Positions 34,646 to 46,200 of a stretch of DNA of 64,000 nt are shown piece after piece. The stretch covers positions 23,671,385 to 23,735,384 of the forward strand of contig NC_088295.1 of assembly GCF_032854445.1 (NCBI RefSeq), written 5' to 3'. The translations under genes were made by a program, and so were the position numbers. Positions within the stretch are counted from its first letter, which is position 1; every line of letters starts with the position of its first letter. The DNA comes from Liolophura sinensis. Its lineage: Eukaryota > Mollusca > Polyplacophora > Chitonida > Chitonidae. The notes beneath the pieces are model-generated. The model ran no database searches. It saw nothing but the letters and a program-made list of their open reading frames with translations, and had not been told where the DNA came from.

Positions 34646-34845
34646 TAGTTATACCGCCTTTGGTCAGGATGGGCACAGGATATTTTTCACAGTTAGCAGA
34701 CATATAATGTACATACCTCTCATGTTAATTTGGATACAACATGAATATAAAGACATGAATATAAACATTTTCGAGCAGATTTATATAAACATACACATAC
34801 ACATCCGATATAGATATATCGCATATATAGATATATATGACCCAG

Positions 34846-35045
34846 AAGCCTCTCACCAATGCGGTCGCTGTGAGTTCAAGCCCAGCTCATGCTGACTTCC
34901 TCTCCGGCCGTACGTGGGAAGGTCTGCAGCAACCTGCCCATGGTCGTGGGTTTTCCCGGGCTCTGCCCGGTTTCCTCCCACCATAATACTGGCCGCCGTC
35001 GTATAAGTGAAATATTTTTGAGTACGGCTTAAAACACCAATCAAA

Positions 35046-35076
<31 letters not shown>
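34846..35076 (+). repeat. SINE copy, nearly full length
   Basis: The longest copy in the window: GCCTCTCACCAATGCGGTCG, B-box-like GAGTTCAAGCCC, ATGGTCGTGGGTTTTCCCGG, CCACCATAATACTGGCCGCC, GTGAAATATTTTTGAGTACG and eight or so AAAT units. It is the best reference for the family. Confidence 0.85.
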
Positions 35077-35077
<1 letters not shown>

Positions 35078-35149
35078 ACAAGGGTCAACCAGTCGTTGCA
35101 CTGAACCCTTCATGCTGAACCCCAAAGCGAGGAAGTTACAACTTCCTCT

Positions 35150-35275
35150 TTTAAGGTCTCAGGTGTGACTCTACCTAGGATTGGCCCTGGATATACCGCT
35201 CCCTAAGCAGGCGCTCTACCAACGGTGCCGGTTCGATGTCAGGACACCAGACATCAAACCCAAGTCAGGTCATAC
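35150..35275 (-). repeat. tRNA-like SINE head, reverse
   Basis: The - strand reads GGCACCGTTGGTAGAGCGCC (A-box-like) and GGGCCAATCCTAGG (B-box-like). Different from the 34846 family head. Not a good tRNA cloverleaf. Confidence 0.45.
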
Positions 35276-35629
35276 TAAACATTTTACACATGATACTTGT
35301 TGCTGCCTAGTTTGACGCTCACACTGAGTGTAATGTTACTGCATGAGGTGTTTTGTGGCATTACACTTCAGTGGCAGCATGTACTTAACCTGCCACAACA
35401 ACACAAACTTTAGTTAGGTATGATGTTAAACCCAAGCATACATATATACATACCAAATTTTGTATCTACATGTACTTTTTTTGCAATCCATTTATATTTC
35501 ATTTTATGTATTTTATTTCGTTGGCACTTTATGCCATACTCTCGATGTATATCGGCGTGTCCTTCATTACATTTCCTACCTGAAATGGCAGGTTATTTAA
35601 TGCACCTGTTTATAATATGTATTACCTGT

Positions 35630-36095
35630 AAGCACTTTTGGTTTCTCCCTTTTTTCTACAACAGGCTTCGACATTGTAGGTATTATCTTTAAGCACTTTT
35701 GGTTTCTCCCTTTTTTGTACAACAGGCTTCGACATCGTAGGTATTATCTTTAAGCACTTTTGGTTTCTCCCTTTTTTGTACAACAGGCTTCGACATTGCA
35801 TGTATTATCTGTAAGCACTTTTGGTTTCTCCCTCTTTTGTACAACAGGCTTTGACATTGTATGTATTATCGGTAAACACTTTTGGCTTCCCCCTTTTTTG
35901 TACAACAGGCTTTGACATTGTATGTATTATATGTAAGCATTTTTGGCTTCTCTCTCTTTTGTTTAACAGGTTTTGACGTTGTATGTATTGTCTGTAAGCA
36001 CTTTTGGCTTCTCCCTCTTGTACAACAGGTGTTGACATTGTATGTATTATATGTAAGCACTTTTGGCTTCCTTCTCTTTTGTACAACAGGCGTTT
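35630..36095. repeat. 61-bp minisatellite, about 7.5 copies
   Basis: Unit contains AAGCACTTTTGGCTTCTCCC, TTTTTTGTACAACAGGC and TTGACATTGTATGTATTAT. The period is 61 in the first copies (35631, 35692, 35753) and varies slightly later. Open frames on both strands here are a by-product. Confidence 0.92.
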
Positions 36096-36247
36096 TACTC
36101 TGTATTTGTCATGAACTTGTTAATGTTCTGGCTAAAAGGCATGTATTTAACACGTGCATTCCTCGCAAAGACATCACTAGTTGCTTCGGTGTTTTATAGA
36201 ACTGGTCACTACAACATCAAAAACCTCGTTCAGTTCCACTACATTGA

Positions 36248-36392
36248 ACTATTTATTTATTTGATTGGTGTTTTACGTCGTACTCAAGAATATTTCACTT
36301 ATGCGACTTATGGTGAGAGGATACCGGGCAGAAGTCGGGGGAAGCACACAACCATCCGCAGGTTGCTGGCAGACCTTCCCAAGTACGTACAT
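36248..36392 (-). repeat. SINE copy, reverse
   Basis: Begins TATTTATTTATTTGATTGGT on the + strand, then GTCGTACTCAAGAATATTTC and CATCCGCAGGTTGCTGGCAG: the reverse complement of the family. Confidence 0.82.
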
Positions 36393-36394
36393 CG

Positions 36395-39300
36395 AAGTAT
36401 GAAGACGGATAAGAGTATCATCGTACCATCGTACCATCGTCCCATCAGCCTCAAGACAAGTGGCGTAGTGCGTATGGTACGTACATTTTATTGATATAGT
36501 CTATTCCTTTTCGCTAGCTGTACTCACTGCACCACAATAACACCACAAGTTCGACACATTGATATGTTGTACGTTTATATTATTGCAGGGAAAATGGAGT
36601 TAAAATACCTTTTCTAATTCATAATGTTAGGCTAAATAATCCTGCTTTCGACACCCAGAACCCATTGTATCCGATGTGGCGTCATTATTATTCAAGAACA
36701 AATGACATGCTGCATGAACAATGGGCGTGGAGAGTATTTTTTTCCAATAGCTGCATCAACGTGCAATTAGAACAAACTCATTGAAGTAACACAGCCTCTA
36801 CTACTTTCTCAGCAAATAGACTACATTGTTTTTTTTATGACCAAATTTCCAAACATCAAGCTCTAAAACCATATTGCTGTGAGATCATATACCAGAAGAG
36901 ATAAGATAAAATTCACTTATTATATTATAAGGTTATATTATAATAAAACGTGTGAACAATGTTAAATATGGCAGTGTCAGAAACAGAGTTTAGATTAAAG
37001 TCGATAGCAGTCAGGTAACTCGTGTCACCTTCCGTCACAAACATATTGAACACCGCCCAATATCCAGCAAGCCACTGGTTTTTGAATAATCATGACATTG
37101 CCCGAGGCAATGAGGTCTTGCCATCGAAACCTAGCTTAAGCAATTTAACATTATGAATTAGAAAATATATTATAGTTTCATTTTTCTAGCAAGAATATGG
37201 AATTCCAACATATTCATATATAGAATTATGTTGTTATGTGTCACTAACTTAAGGCTAGTTTGGTAGCGAGTATGCCTTTTTTTCAGATAAATGAATATAG
37301 GCGACTGGCTAAAAGAAATAGAACGAGCTACCTTTTTGGATAAGGAGAAAATCTCACATGTTAAAGCCTTTAGTTTTTGTTTGCTGGGTTTAATAATTCG
37401 GCTTCGAATTCGATGCCCTCTTATTCATAAAGGATATTATCGGGTATTTTCCACTAAATGTTTGCCTTTGTAAAATGGGTGACACCTGTTTGTGTTGCAC
37501 TGACAAAGATTTACAGCTTTGCTCAGGTAACTGTGGACTTCTCTCGCTTAAGAGATGAATCTTTGACGTCCAAAGCAATTTGATTTTTATGCATTTATCT
37601 GGGGATGTAACCTGCAACAGATTCCGTCTTCACGGTTGTCGTTTTACTGATTAGAAGATGTTCTAGATTTTAACACGAAAACAATGAAGTTGCAAGTGGA
37701 CAACGTGTGCAAAACAATATACCATAATTAAAATTTTTGTAACCTGTAATTTGCAAAACAACCACGCAAGTTGTCCTTTTTTCTTATTTTTTTTATATTT
37801 TTTATGATTATAGCACTTAATGGGCTTTTGTTTGTAAATTACACCAGAAATTTCTCCCCAGAATCCTAAAGGAAAAAAATATTCAAGGCTGTATTATATA
37901 AATTTTTATTTAGGTAAATAACGATAGCGTCATCGATCAAAATGCTGCAATATAAAAAAAAAGATTACAGCACAGAGAGTAAAACCAAAGCAGCGACGAT
38001 AATATGATAATTGGCATTCGACCACACGTAACTCGTGAATCCAGCATCTTGTCAATTTACAACTTCACAGGTTACAGTTTTATTTTAACCATGCGTGTAA
38101 ATGCTTAAATAGAGGAAACTTAGGCGCCCCCTCCACTCCTCCCCGAATTATAGGCAGAATTAGGTAAAAAATACAGACTGATGTTAATTACAATGTATTC
38201 AACCTAACTAGAATTACTCAAAGTTCTACATTGCAATCATGTTTATTAAACAGTCGCAAGCAATCGGAGGATAAAAAGTAACGGATTCTAGTTTTACATT
38301 ATGTACAGTTAGACATTTTTTCCATCAAAAAGATTATCTTTTATCTGATAAAGTATGCAATAAACAAACAACTATAAGATTTACGTTAACCCTAAGAATA
38401 TGAAGGTAAAACTGATACAACAAAAGGAAGCATACCCCTATAATATACTGTTCTTTTGGTGAATCCGCCTGATCAGGGACCGATTCCACAAAGCAATTTC
38501 GGACAAAATTTGTCAAAGTTTGAAACAAGATTTTGCAGTTTATATGTTTGAGCCCTAGAAATTAATAGTCTGACAACCTAAATAATGTTATCTTAAGACA
38601 ACTGTGTCAAAATTTCCATTACCGAAAACTTAGCTTTGTGAGAAGGTTTATTAGTTTCTCTTAAGTCAAAAAAAAGCCAAGTAGAATAGGTTCGTGCTTT
38701 AGAAATAGGCCTGCTAAGCCGTTTGCCCTTGAAACCCGCCATGGTCAAAGCGAAATTAAGGTCTGCCACTATATATACATAGAAAAAACGATATAGGACA
38801 CAGTTATCCCAGAAATATGTGTGAAAAATTGGGTACATGTTGGGCAGCAGACTGCAGAATCTTGTCACGGTGAACTGACAAGAAAACCGCTTTAATAAAT
38901 TCGATTAATCTTACCGCAATGTAATACACGTCAATAGCTCTGGCGTTAAGTCTATACTGTTACATAATTTTGGCGAAGGTCGGAAACGCGAAACGGCGAA
39001 GGTTGGAAACGCTAAAGCACGAGGCGAATGTCCGAAATCGTGAAACGATACCAGTTTCGCGTTTCCATCTCCTCGTACTTTCAGGTTTTCGCATCCCACT
39101 TTCGTCTTTCCAACCCGCCCCCCTCCCCCTCCCACAAGTCGAAAATGCGTTAACTTAAGTTAACTTACTCGAGTTTTCAACCTTTTCAGCTTCGTGTTTT
39201 CGATCTTCGCCCATGCGAGTTTTTGTGTTTTCGACCTTGTACTTATAATGTCGAAAGTGAAAAAAAGCCAGTGGTCGCATCCAGCCTTCACAAAATATAT

Positions 39301-39410
39301 AGTGATATTTGCAAGTTGTCAAATGTGTAGCAGTCCACTGAAGGGTACGTTTGCAGGTTGTCATGGGTGTAGCCGTTTGCAGGTCCTCTTGGGTATAACC
39401 TGTTTCGTCT
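36395..39410. other. Region downstream of gene 3, no gene seen
   Basis: AT-rich, no exon chain. Short open frames near 37291-37473 and 38593-38868 have no domain. A CGAAA-rich low-complexity patch lies at 38970-39270. Confidence 0.45.
38970..39270. repeat. CGAAA/TTTCG low-complexity patch with inverted symmetry
   Basis: The left part repeats GGCGAAGGTCGGAAACGCG-type text. The right part has the reverse sense (TTTTCGACC, TTTTCGATCTTCG). A palindromic GTTAACTTAAGTTAAC lies between, so the patch is roughly an inverted repeat. Confidence 0.6.
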
Positions 39411-40238
39411 CTAATATTTATTTGATTGTACAGGAGGAGTGTAGTCATATCCTGTAGAGAACCCAGCCTGTAATAAGAACAGAACGCATAAATATCCTTT
39501 TACTCGCCCAGTCATTTGTTAAGATCAGTGGATGATGAAAGAAAAGGCATATCGGCACAAACAGTGATGTCCTTCAAGTCAATAAATTCACTATCCGTAT
39601 ATACTTACATTGCATGGTAGGTTGAAAATATTAATCAGTAAATCAAAGGCAAACTAGGGATGGTCGTGGGTTTCCCCCTGGCGCTGCCCTGTTTCGTCGT
39701 ATAAATGAAATACTGTTGAGTACACATCCAAAAAACATGCACGCATTTTGGTAAAGATCTGTGACCTGGAAAGATCTGTGGTTGTGGTTCAGCTTATTTC
39801 GAATATCAGCTGAACAATGACGGTAGAGCCTTAGCAACTATAGCCGAACTAGGCTTATGCTGTTCTAGCTATTCAACCGTTACTCTGTAAGGTGCTAACA
39901 CCATTGCTGATTTTTGTCTCAGCTTGGACGATTTTCGGTGAACTCGACGTTTGACATGGGGAGGTACAAAATGGAGGCAATAATTTTCTTCTGCACAATT
40001 TAAAACCAGAACATAATCCCTTTGTGTCACTGAGTAACTTGTTTGAGGGGAGAATCGCTCATGTCTCAAAGAGAAATTTAACATTTTGGAAAGACCTTTC
40101 TCTTCGCCACATGTACAAATGCATTTGACGTATTCGTAGGCTGTATGAATTTGATCATGTAACAGAAGTTAAGACAGCGAAGTGACTTACACTGCTCGGA
40201 ACTGCGTACTGGTTAGCCTGTGGTATGGCGGCTGGCCT
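39411..40238 (-). CDS. Gene 3 cytoplasmic tail exons (40191-40238, 39411-39467)
   Basis: The 48-nt exon reads R-P-A-A-I-P-Q-A-N-Q-Y-A-V-P-S-S with donor GTAAGT. The last exon follows TTATTACAG and reads A-G-F-S-T-G-Y-D-Y-T-P-P-V-Q-S-N-K-Y, then TAG. Both are in phase 0. The motif Y-x-x-T/S-P-P near the end recalls the gene 2 tail (Y-S-G-S-T-P-P). Confidence 0.68.
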
Positions 40239-43200
40239 CTGGAACAAACAAGTGGTTGATGATGCCACTGATGCGACAATTAAAAACATGTACCAATAGA
40301 TTTAGCTCGGTTACAAAAGGAAACATTACATGTCTGGAAAAGAGAAATATCTATTAAGTCAGATGAAGACATTTTTCTTGGAGAATGGAAAATTCGTTTC
40401 AAAAAATAAGCGATTTTCTATAAGTTCTAAAGTACATACAACTATGGACAATAGTGTATTTGTAACATACCGTGTTTGACCGCCAAAGTCGAAATCTCAG
40501 GAAAGCGAGAATTACACCAAGTATAAACACAAATCCAGCCGACCCCACTGAGACTCCAGTTATTAACCAGTGATGATTATAGGTATCTAAACGCAAATAA
40601 ACGTGAAAACGTGATTTTGTCTTCATTTTATACACGTGATAATTTTGGCAGATTTTCAGATTACATTACGTTTCTACAATAAATAACGTCGGACAAACTA
40701 TAGGGATATAAATAGGTTACCGTAGATGGCGATTTATCTTGTTAAGTACCCTAAACCAAATTACACAGATCCATACATGGTTTAGTTTCACGTGGTAAGC
40801 TAAAGTTGTGAATTAAATTTGAGATTACTGTGCATTTAAAATTTTACATTGCTCCCGAAAACCTACGGATAGGGGGTGGACGGAAAGTTTGTATGTCTGG
40901 AAATGTCCCGCAGACAACTCCAGCATCTTGGGAGTGATCACAGGTTCCGCCTGCCAAGTCCAAGGAACACCCTCTAAATCCCGTCACATAGACACCACAT
41001 GTAATGTTTGTTAACCAAATTCGGCCTGTACCACTTTGATATGTTCCTTTGCTAGCCACGCTGGCAAACATGCTAAAACAAAATAAATCATCCTCACAAC
41101 ATGAAAGCTCTTTTTTTACGAGCAAAAACATAGAATACATCATATTTCATGAATGCTTTATAAAAATGGTCTGCTTTTATTGCTTTTTATTGATCATCTG
41201 TATAGACTGCCTTTGGCGAAGCCTTACAATACACCGTACCTCAAATTTAAATTCCTTTTTGTGTTATTTCCGGAAGAGCGTTTTACATTTTCCACAGTTT
41301 ATTTTCATGAGACAGTTATTTTCAAAGAGGCGTTCTTAGAACCATTTCCACTAAACTCAGTCTGAGGACGTTTAGAGGTACAACAACTAAGGCCGTTTCA
41401 GAACATAGTTATGCCTATTATGGTTTTAGAAACTATTATATAAAGAGAGAGATGAAAGGTTGCACTAAAGGAGGGCGTTTTGTGTATTTTCCCTTATTTC
41501 AGATTGCGCTTTCAGTTTATATGTAATGCCTTAAAAAGCCTTCTTTATTGCATGATTTTTAAACGATTGGCCAAGGCAACATTTTGAAGCAGGTCAGTTT
41601 GGTTAAGAAGAAGGAAAGATTCTTCTTCATATACTATTCCTGCATTACTTGAGTTTTGTGAAAAGACGCGAATTAACCTTTCTGCATACGAGCCCATTAT
41701 TACGGTAAGAGGTTCTCCGGAAAGCCTTGACAGCAACTGATGGCAATTTTGATTGTCAATACATGAAACAAACACGTAGCCGAGTATCAGATATCATAGT
41801 GTGCTTATAGAGCTTACCTGGGAAGGCCAATGTCTAATTGACTGCAGATCGCCTTAGCATCATTCTCATCAAAGTTCTGGTTACAGATTGTCCCCCATTC
41901 GCCAAATAACCTAACCTCTACACGGCTGGGCTTGGTGTCAGAATCGCCGATTAGTCGCAAGGAGAAATCTTCACCAGTGTACGGTGCTCCTGGAATTAGA
42001 AAAAAAATCTGAGGAAATGAGCACAAGTTTAATTTCATGATTTAGATACATCCTCTTTACCTTACTCCAAATTCCAATCGGGCTACAGTCAACCAATGGA
42101 GTAAACACTAGCGCGGAGAAGGCCCTATGTGAGCGTATGTTGTAATGGTGCTTGTACAAATCGTGGGATTTCATACGCGACCTCTTCTAGGAGTTAAAAG
42201 CTAACTCGACACTGTAGTTAACGGTACTATTTTATGGTCGTTTCTTTATTCATTAAACTACGAATTGCAATCACAGTTTATCAACATAATGTGAGTACAA
42301 ACCACAGTAAACTACATCAGGTTTCTTGTAAAATCCTGAACACTGGTAATCTCCGAAGTATCCGTATTTACAATCCAAGATAGACGCTTCGGTTCCAGAA
42401 CACCTAAGGCCTCCCAACCATACTTTGTTTATTTGGACTTTGTGAATAGCAAAGATTTGATCACCCTCGCTCCATCTCTAAAATAAGACAAAAATTGATA
42501 TGAAATCAGAAAATAAACAAGACAGCATTTAAACCAAGCTGTTGTCATAAAGCAAACAGATATGTGGACCATTTCAATGGTGTAAAATCTTGTTTTCTTG
42601 AAAGTACACAACACAAACAAGTGTCCAAGCGAGAATCTTTGAATCATGCAATAAAAAATCTTAATCTTACGTTCTCAGTTTAAGACTACGACATGCAACC
42701 TTTGCCTCTCGATTACTGAAGCCGTAGTTACAAACGCCTCCCCAGGTGTTATTTATCCGCACCTCCAGAAAACCCACGCCTTTTACCGGGGAGTCTGACA
42801 GACGATACTCCACAGTGTTTGGATCTACAATAACAGCAGTGCAACATTAAGAAAATAACTTGACCTTAAAGGTGTAATTTTAAGCTTACCATGTAGACAG
42901 TCATTGTTCTGTTTTGTCTTTTCAGACCTTCAGTTTCTTTGCTTGTAATTTCACTTCATATTCACATTATAGAGGTTGATCACGCCGGCGTCTCATTGTA
43001 TCAGACAGGGATCATTAATAAGTACATAATTAACTCACTGAGTCACCATGTCAAAAACACACCAGGCATAATATATTCAAAACCTATGTGCAGTAGGTTG
43101 AATTTAACGTGAGCAAGGCAGAACCATTACTCTGTGACCAGAAACCTCTACAGAAGATTGCAGACATTTAAGTATAAATTAAAAATCCGACCGGGATTAA

Positions 43201-46200
43201 CAGTGAGTAAGATCTGGCGTTAGAGGCTGCCTAAGGTGTGCATAGCTCTGAGGTAAATTACATAGTCGGATTACATAGTTTACACGTGTGACCATTTGCC
43301 AACTTGCACACTGTTGACGCTGTACATAGTTTATACGTGTGACCATTTGCCAACTAGCACACTGTTGTTACTGTACATAGGTTATACGTGTGACCATTTG
43401 CCAGCTAGCACACTGTTGTTGCTGCTCAGGTTTTACTCTATATGCTGTAGTCCGATATATCTCGCTTAAACTGTCAGATCCTGTTATGCATGGGTTTATT
43501 TGGCGTTAGCTTCAAATCCACATCACCCGAATAATTTACTGCAGGTTTGATGTACATNNNNNNNNNNNNNNNNNNNNNNNNNNNNNNNNNNNNNNNNNNN
43601 NNNNNNNNNNNNNNNNNNNNNNNNNNNNNNNNNNNNNNNNNNNNNNNNNNNNNNNNNNNNNNNNNNNNNNNNNNNNNNNNNNNNNNNNNNNNNNNNNNNN
43701 NNNNNNNNNNNNNNNNNNNNNNNNNNNNNNNNNNNNNNNNNNNNNNNNNNNNNNNNNACATTATTCAGCCACACCTCGACAGTTTGTTTCCTGATCATCA
43801 CATCTACGCCATTTCTGCCGAACAGAGAGAGACGAAATAATTGTCTTTAGTGCTTTCAATGCATAAACATTCGTTGTGTCCCTTAAAACAACTGTACGAG
43901 CTTAAAAATCGAAATCTTGGGAGCGGAAAGTCTGCTCTTTGAACAGGAGTACTGGGATATCTATGACTTCCACGTACAACGAACAATACTTACGTAGACA
44001 TGTTGAGAGTTCTGCAAGCCACAGTAGCCCACCTGTAGAGCTGATGCTTCGGAAGAATTAACTCCAATACCCAGCCATTCATCGTCGTGATAAATTTGTA
44101 ATGTGCCGGAATCTGTACCAGTTGTATGGGTGAGCAACCGAATCTGCCCTTCTGTAGCTGTACACAAAGTATCCACCGCATAATAAATTTAAAACGCATA
44201 GCTCGGTTTAACTAGTGCATAGATAAAAATTGCACCTGGTATCTGCACCTGGTATAAGTCATTGGTGTTTTGAATAGGTCTGAATTCATTTTTATCTGAT
44301 TCATGTTTCGCGCACTGTCAGTGGAAAAGGCTACAGGTAGACAATGACTGTTAGATCTCGATCTAGTTGCGATCACGTCTGTATCGTTTTGCTGTGGTCA
44401 TTGTTACAGGACTCAGGACAACACGAAGAACACTTACCATTTGCACATGACAAGGCGAGGTACCCTTGGTTATCACACGGGTTACCAATCATGCTGTATT
44501 TGCAGAAACCACTATCTGATCCTTTCATGGGTATACAATACTCGAGATTGAGTGCCTGCCTGCCAAAGTCCCCGCCACTGTATAGTCCGGTGTAATACCG
44601 TGCATCCGTACTGCAAAGAGATAACCACTACACCTCGGACACATGCCATTTTGTTCATCACTTTTAGAATTCATTCAGTTATAACTGTTACAAGTTATAT
44701 CAAACAATGTGCTCTTGAAATGTCAATGGAAGTATTTGCTTTCGAATGGTGTTACGCTGATGTTAAAATAAACAATGTTCTGTTTTTTTAAATACCCCCC
44801 CCCCCCCTGAGTGTTACTGTCGGAAACTTTTGAGCAGAAGATATTATTTATGAATTTATGACTCAGACCGATTACTAACTTGCTCACAGTGACAAATATT
44901 CTTTGGGAAACCATACTTCCCCGTTATGAGGTTGATGATGAAGTAAGCCAATCTAAAATATTCGTCAACAAAACCTAGTTTTTTTCTTTTATATACATGG
45001 GGTAAAATTTCTTTCCAAAATTCTTGATTATCAGATGAGAAGTGTCACTGATCTTCACATTTAGCTTTCAAGTGCCGTAGCGGTGTCCCTGCTATGTATA
45101 CGTTCAAAGCCTTGTGTGGATTAACAGTCTAGCTGCACTACAGATTAATGGCCCACTCATGAGCTAAACTATGCCCATGGTAAATTTGCCAAATTTATAA
45201 AGGCACAAAATATGCAGGGTTGATAATTTACAAAGTCTTTTTTTTTCTAAGGGACTACAATACTCTCAAACGGGAGACAAGACCGACAGGCAGGACTACA
45301 CTATCTGACATCTGGCGAGAGTCAGGGACAACAATAGATTTTTAATCCCGTCAAACTCTCAGATGGATGGCAAGACAGGACAATAGTACTCTCAGACGGG
45401 TGGCGAGACAGTCAGGGACAACAATACCCTCAGATGTGTGGCAAGGGAGACAGGGACAACAATACACTCTGTCGCGTAACAAAACAGGAAGAGGCGATAA
45501 TATATTTCAGCAGTTGGCAAATCAGACGTGTGACAAAACAGATAGGGGCGACACAACTCTCTGACATGTGGCAAGACAGACAGAGACGACCATACTCTCT
45601 GATGGATGGCAAGACAGAGAGAGACGACAATACTGACGTGTGGCAAGACAGTCAGGGACAACAATACTTTCAGATGGGTGGCAAGAAAGACAGGAACAAC
45701 AATACTCTCTGTCGTCTAGCAAGACATGTAGAAACGACAGTATATTTAAGCAGATGGCAAATCAGACGGGTGGCAAGACAGACAGGGACGACACAAATCT
45801 CTGGCGGGTGGCAAGACAGACAGCGACAACAATACGCTCCAACATGTGGCAAGACAGCGACATTAATACCCTCCGACTCATGGCAAGACAGGTACAGACG
45901 ATAACGTATTTCGGCGGGTGGCAAATCAGACGGGTTGAAAGACAGACGAGAGAAACGGAAATATATACTGTACTTTCGCACAGGTTGATAAAGGGAGTAT
46001 CTGAAACACATAACGGCGAGTTGAATCTAACATACCTGGGTGATCCCATAGCATGGCAAGCCATCTGAGCAAATCCTATGTCGTTCGCCGTGTCGCACAC
46101 AGGTCCCCAGGCACCGCTAATATTGACATCCAGTCTCCCAATAGTTTCGTTATCATATTTAGATAATCGGTATTCCAAGGCTGTGAGAATAATGAACATT

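Noticed and set aside
35420-36494. Open frames of 60-143 codons on both strands
   Set aside because: They come from the 61-bp minisatellite and the reverse SINE copy.
43474-43840. Open frames across the N gap
   Set aside because: They consist mostly of undetermined bases; only the segment 43758-43844 is read as an SRCR exon, from homology to gene 2.
45367-46068. Overlapping open frames of 65-156 codons on both strands
   Set aside because: They follow the GACAGACAGGG minisatellite; only the SRCR exon 46036-46180 at the edge is real.
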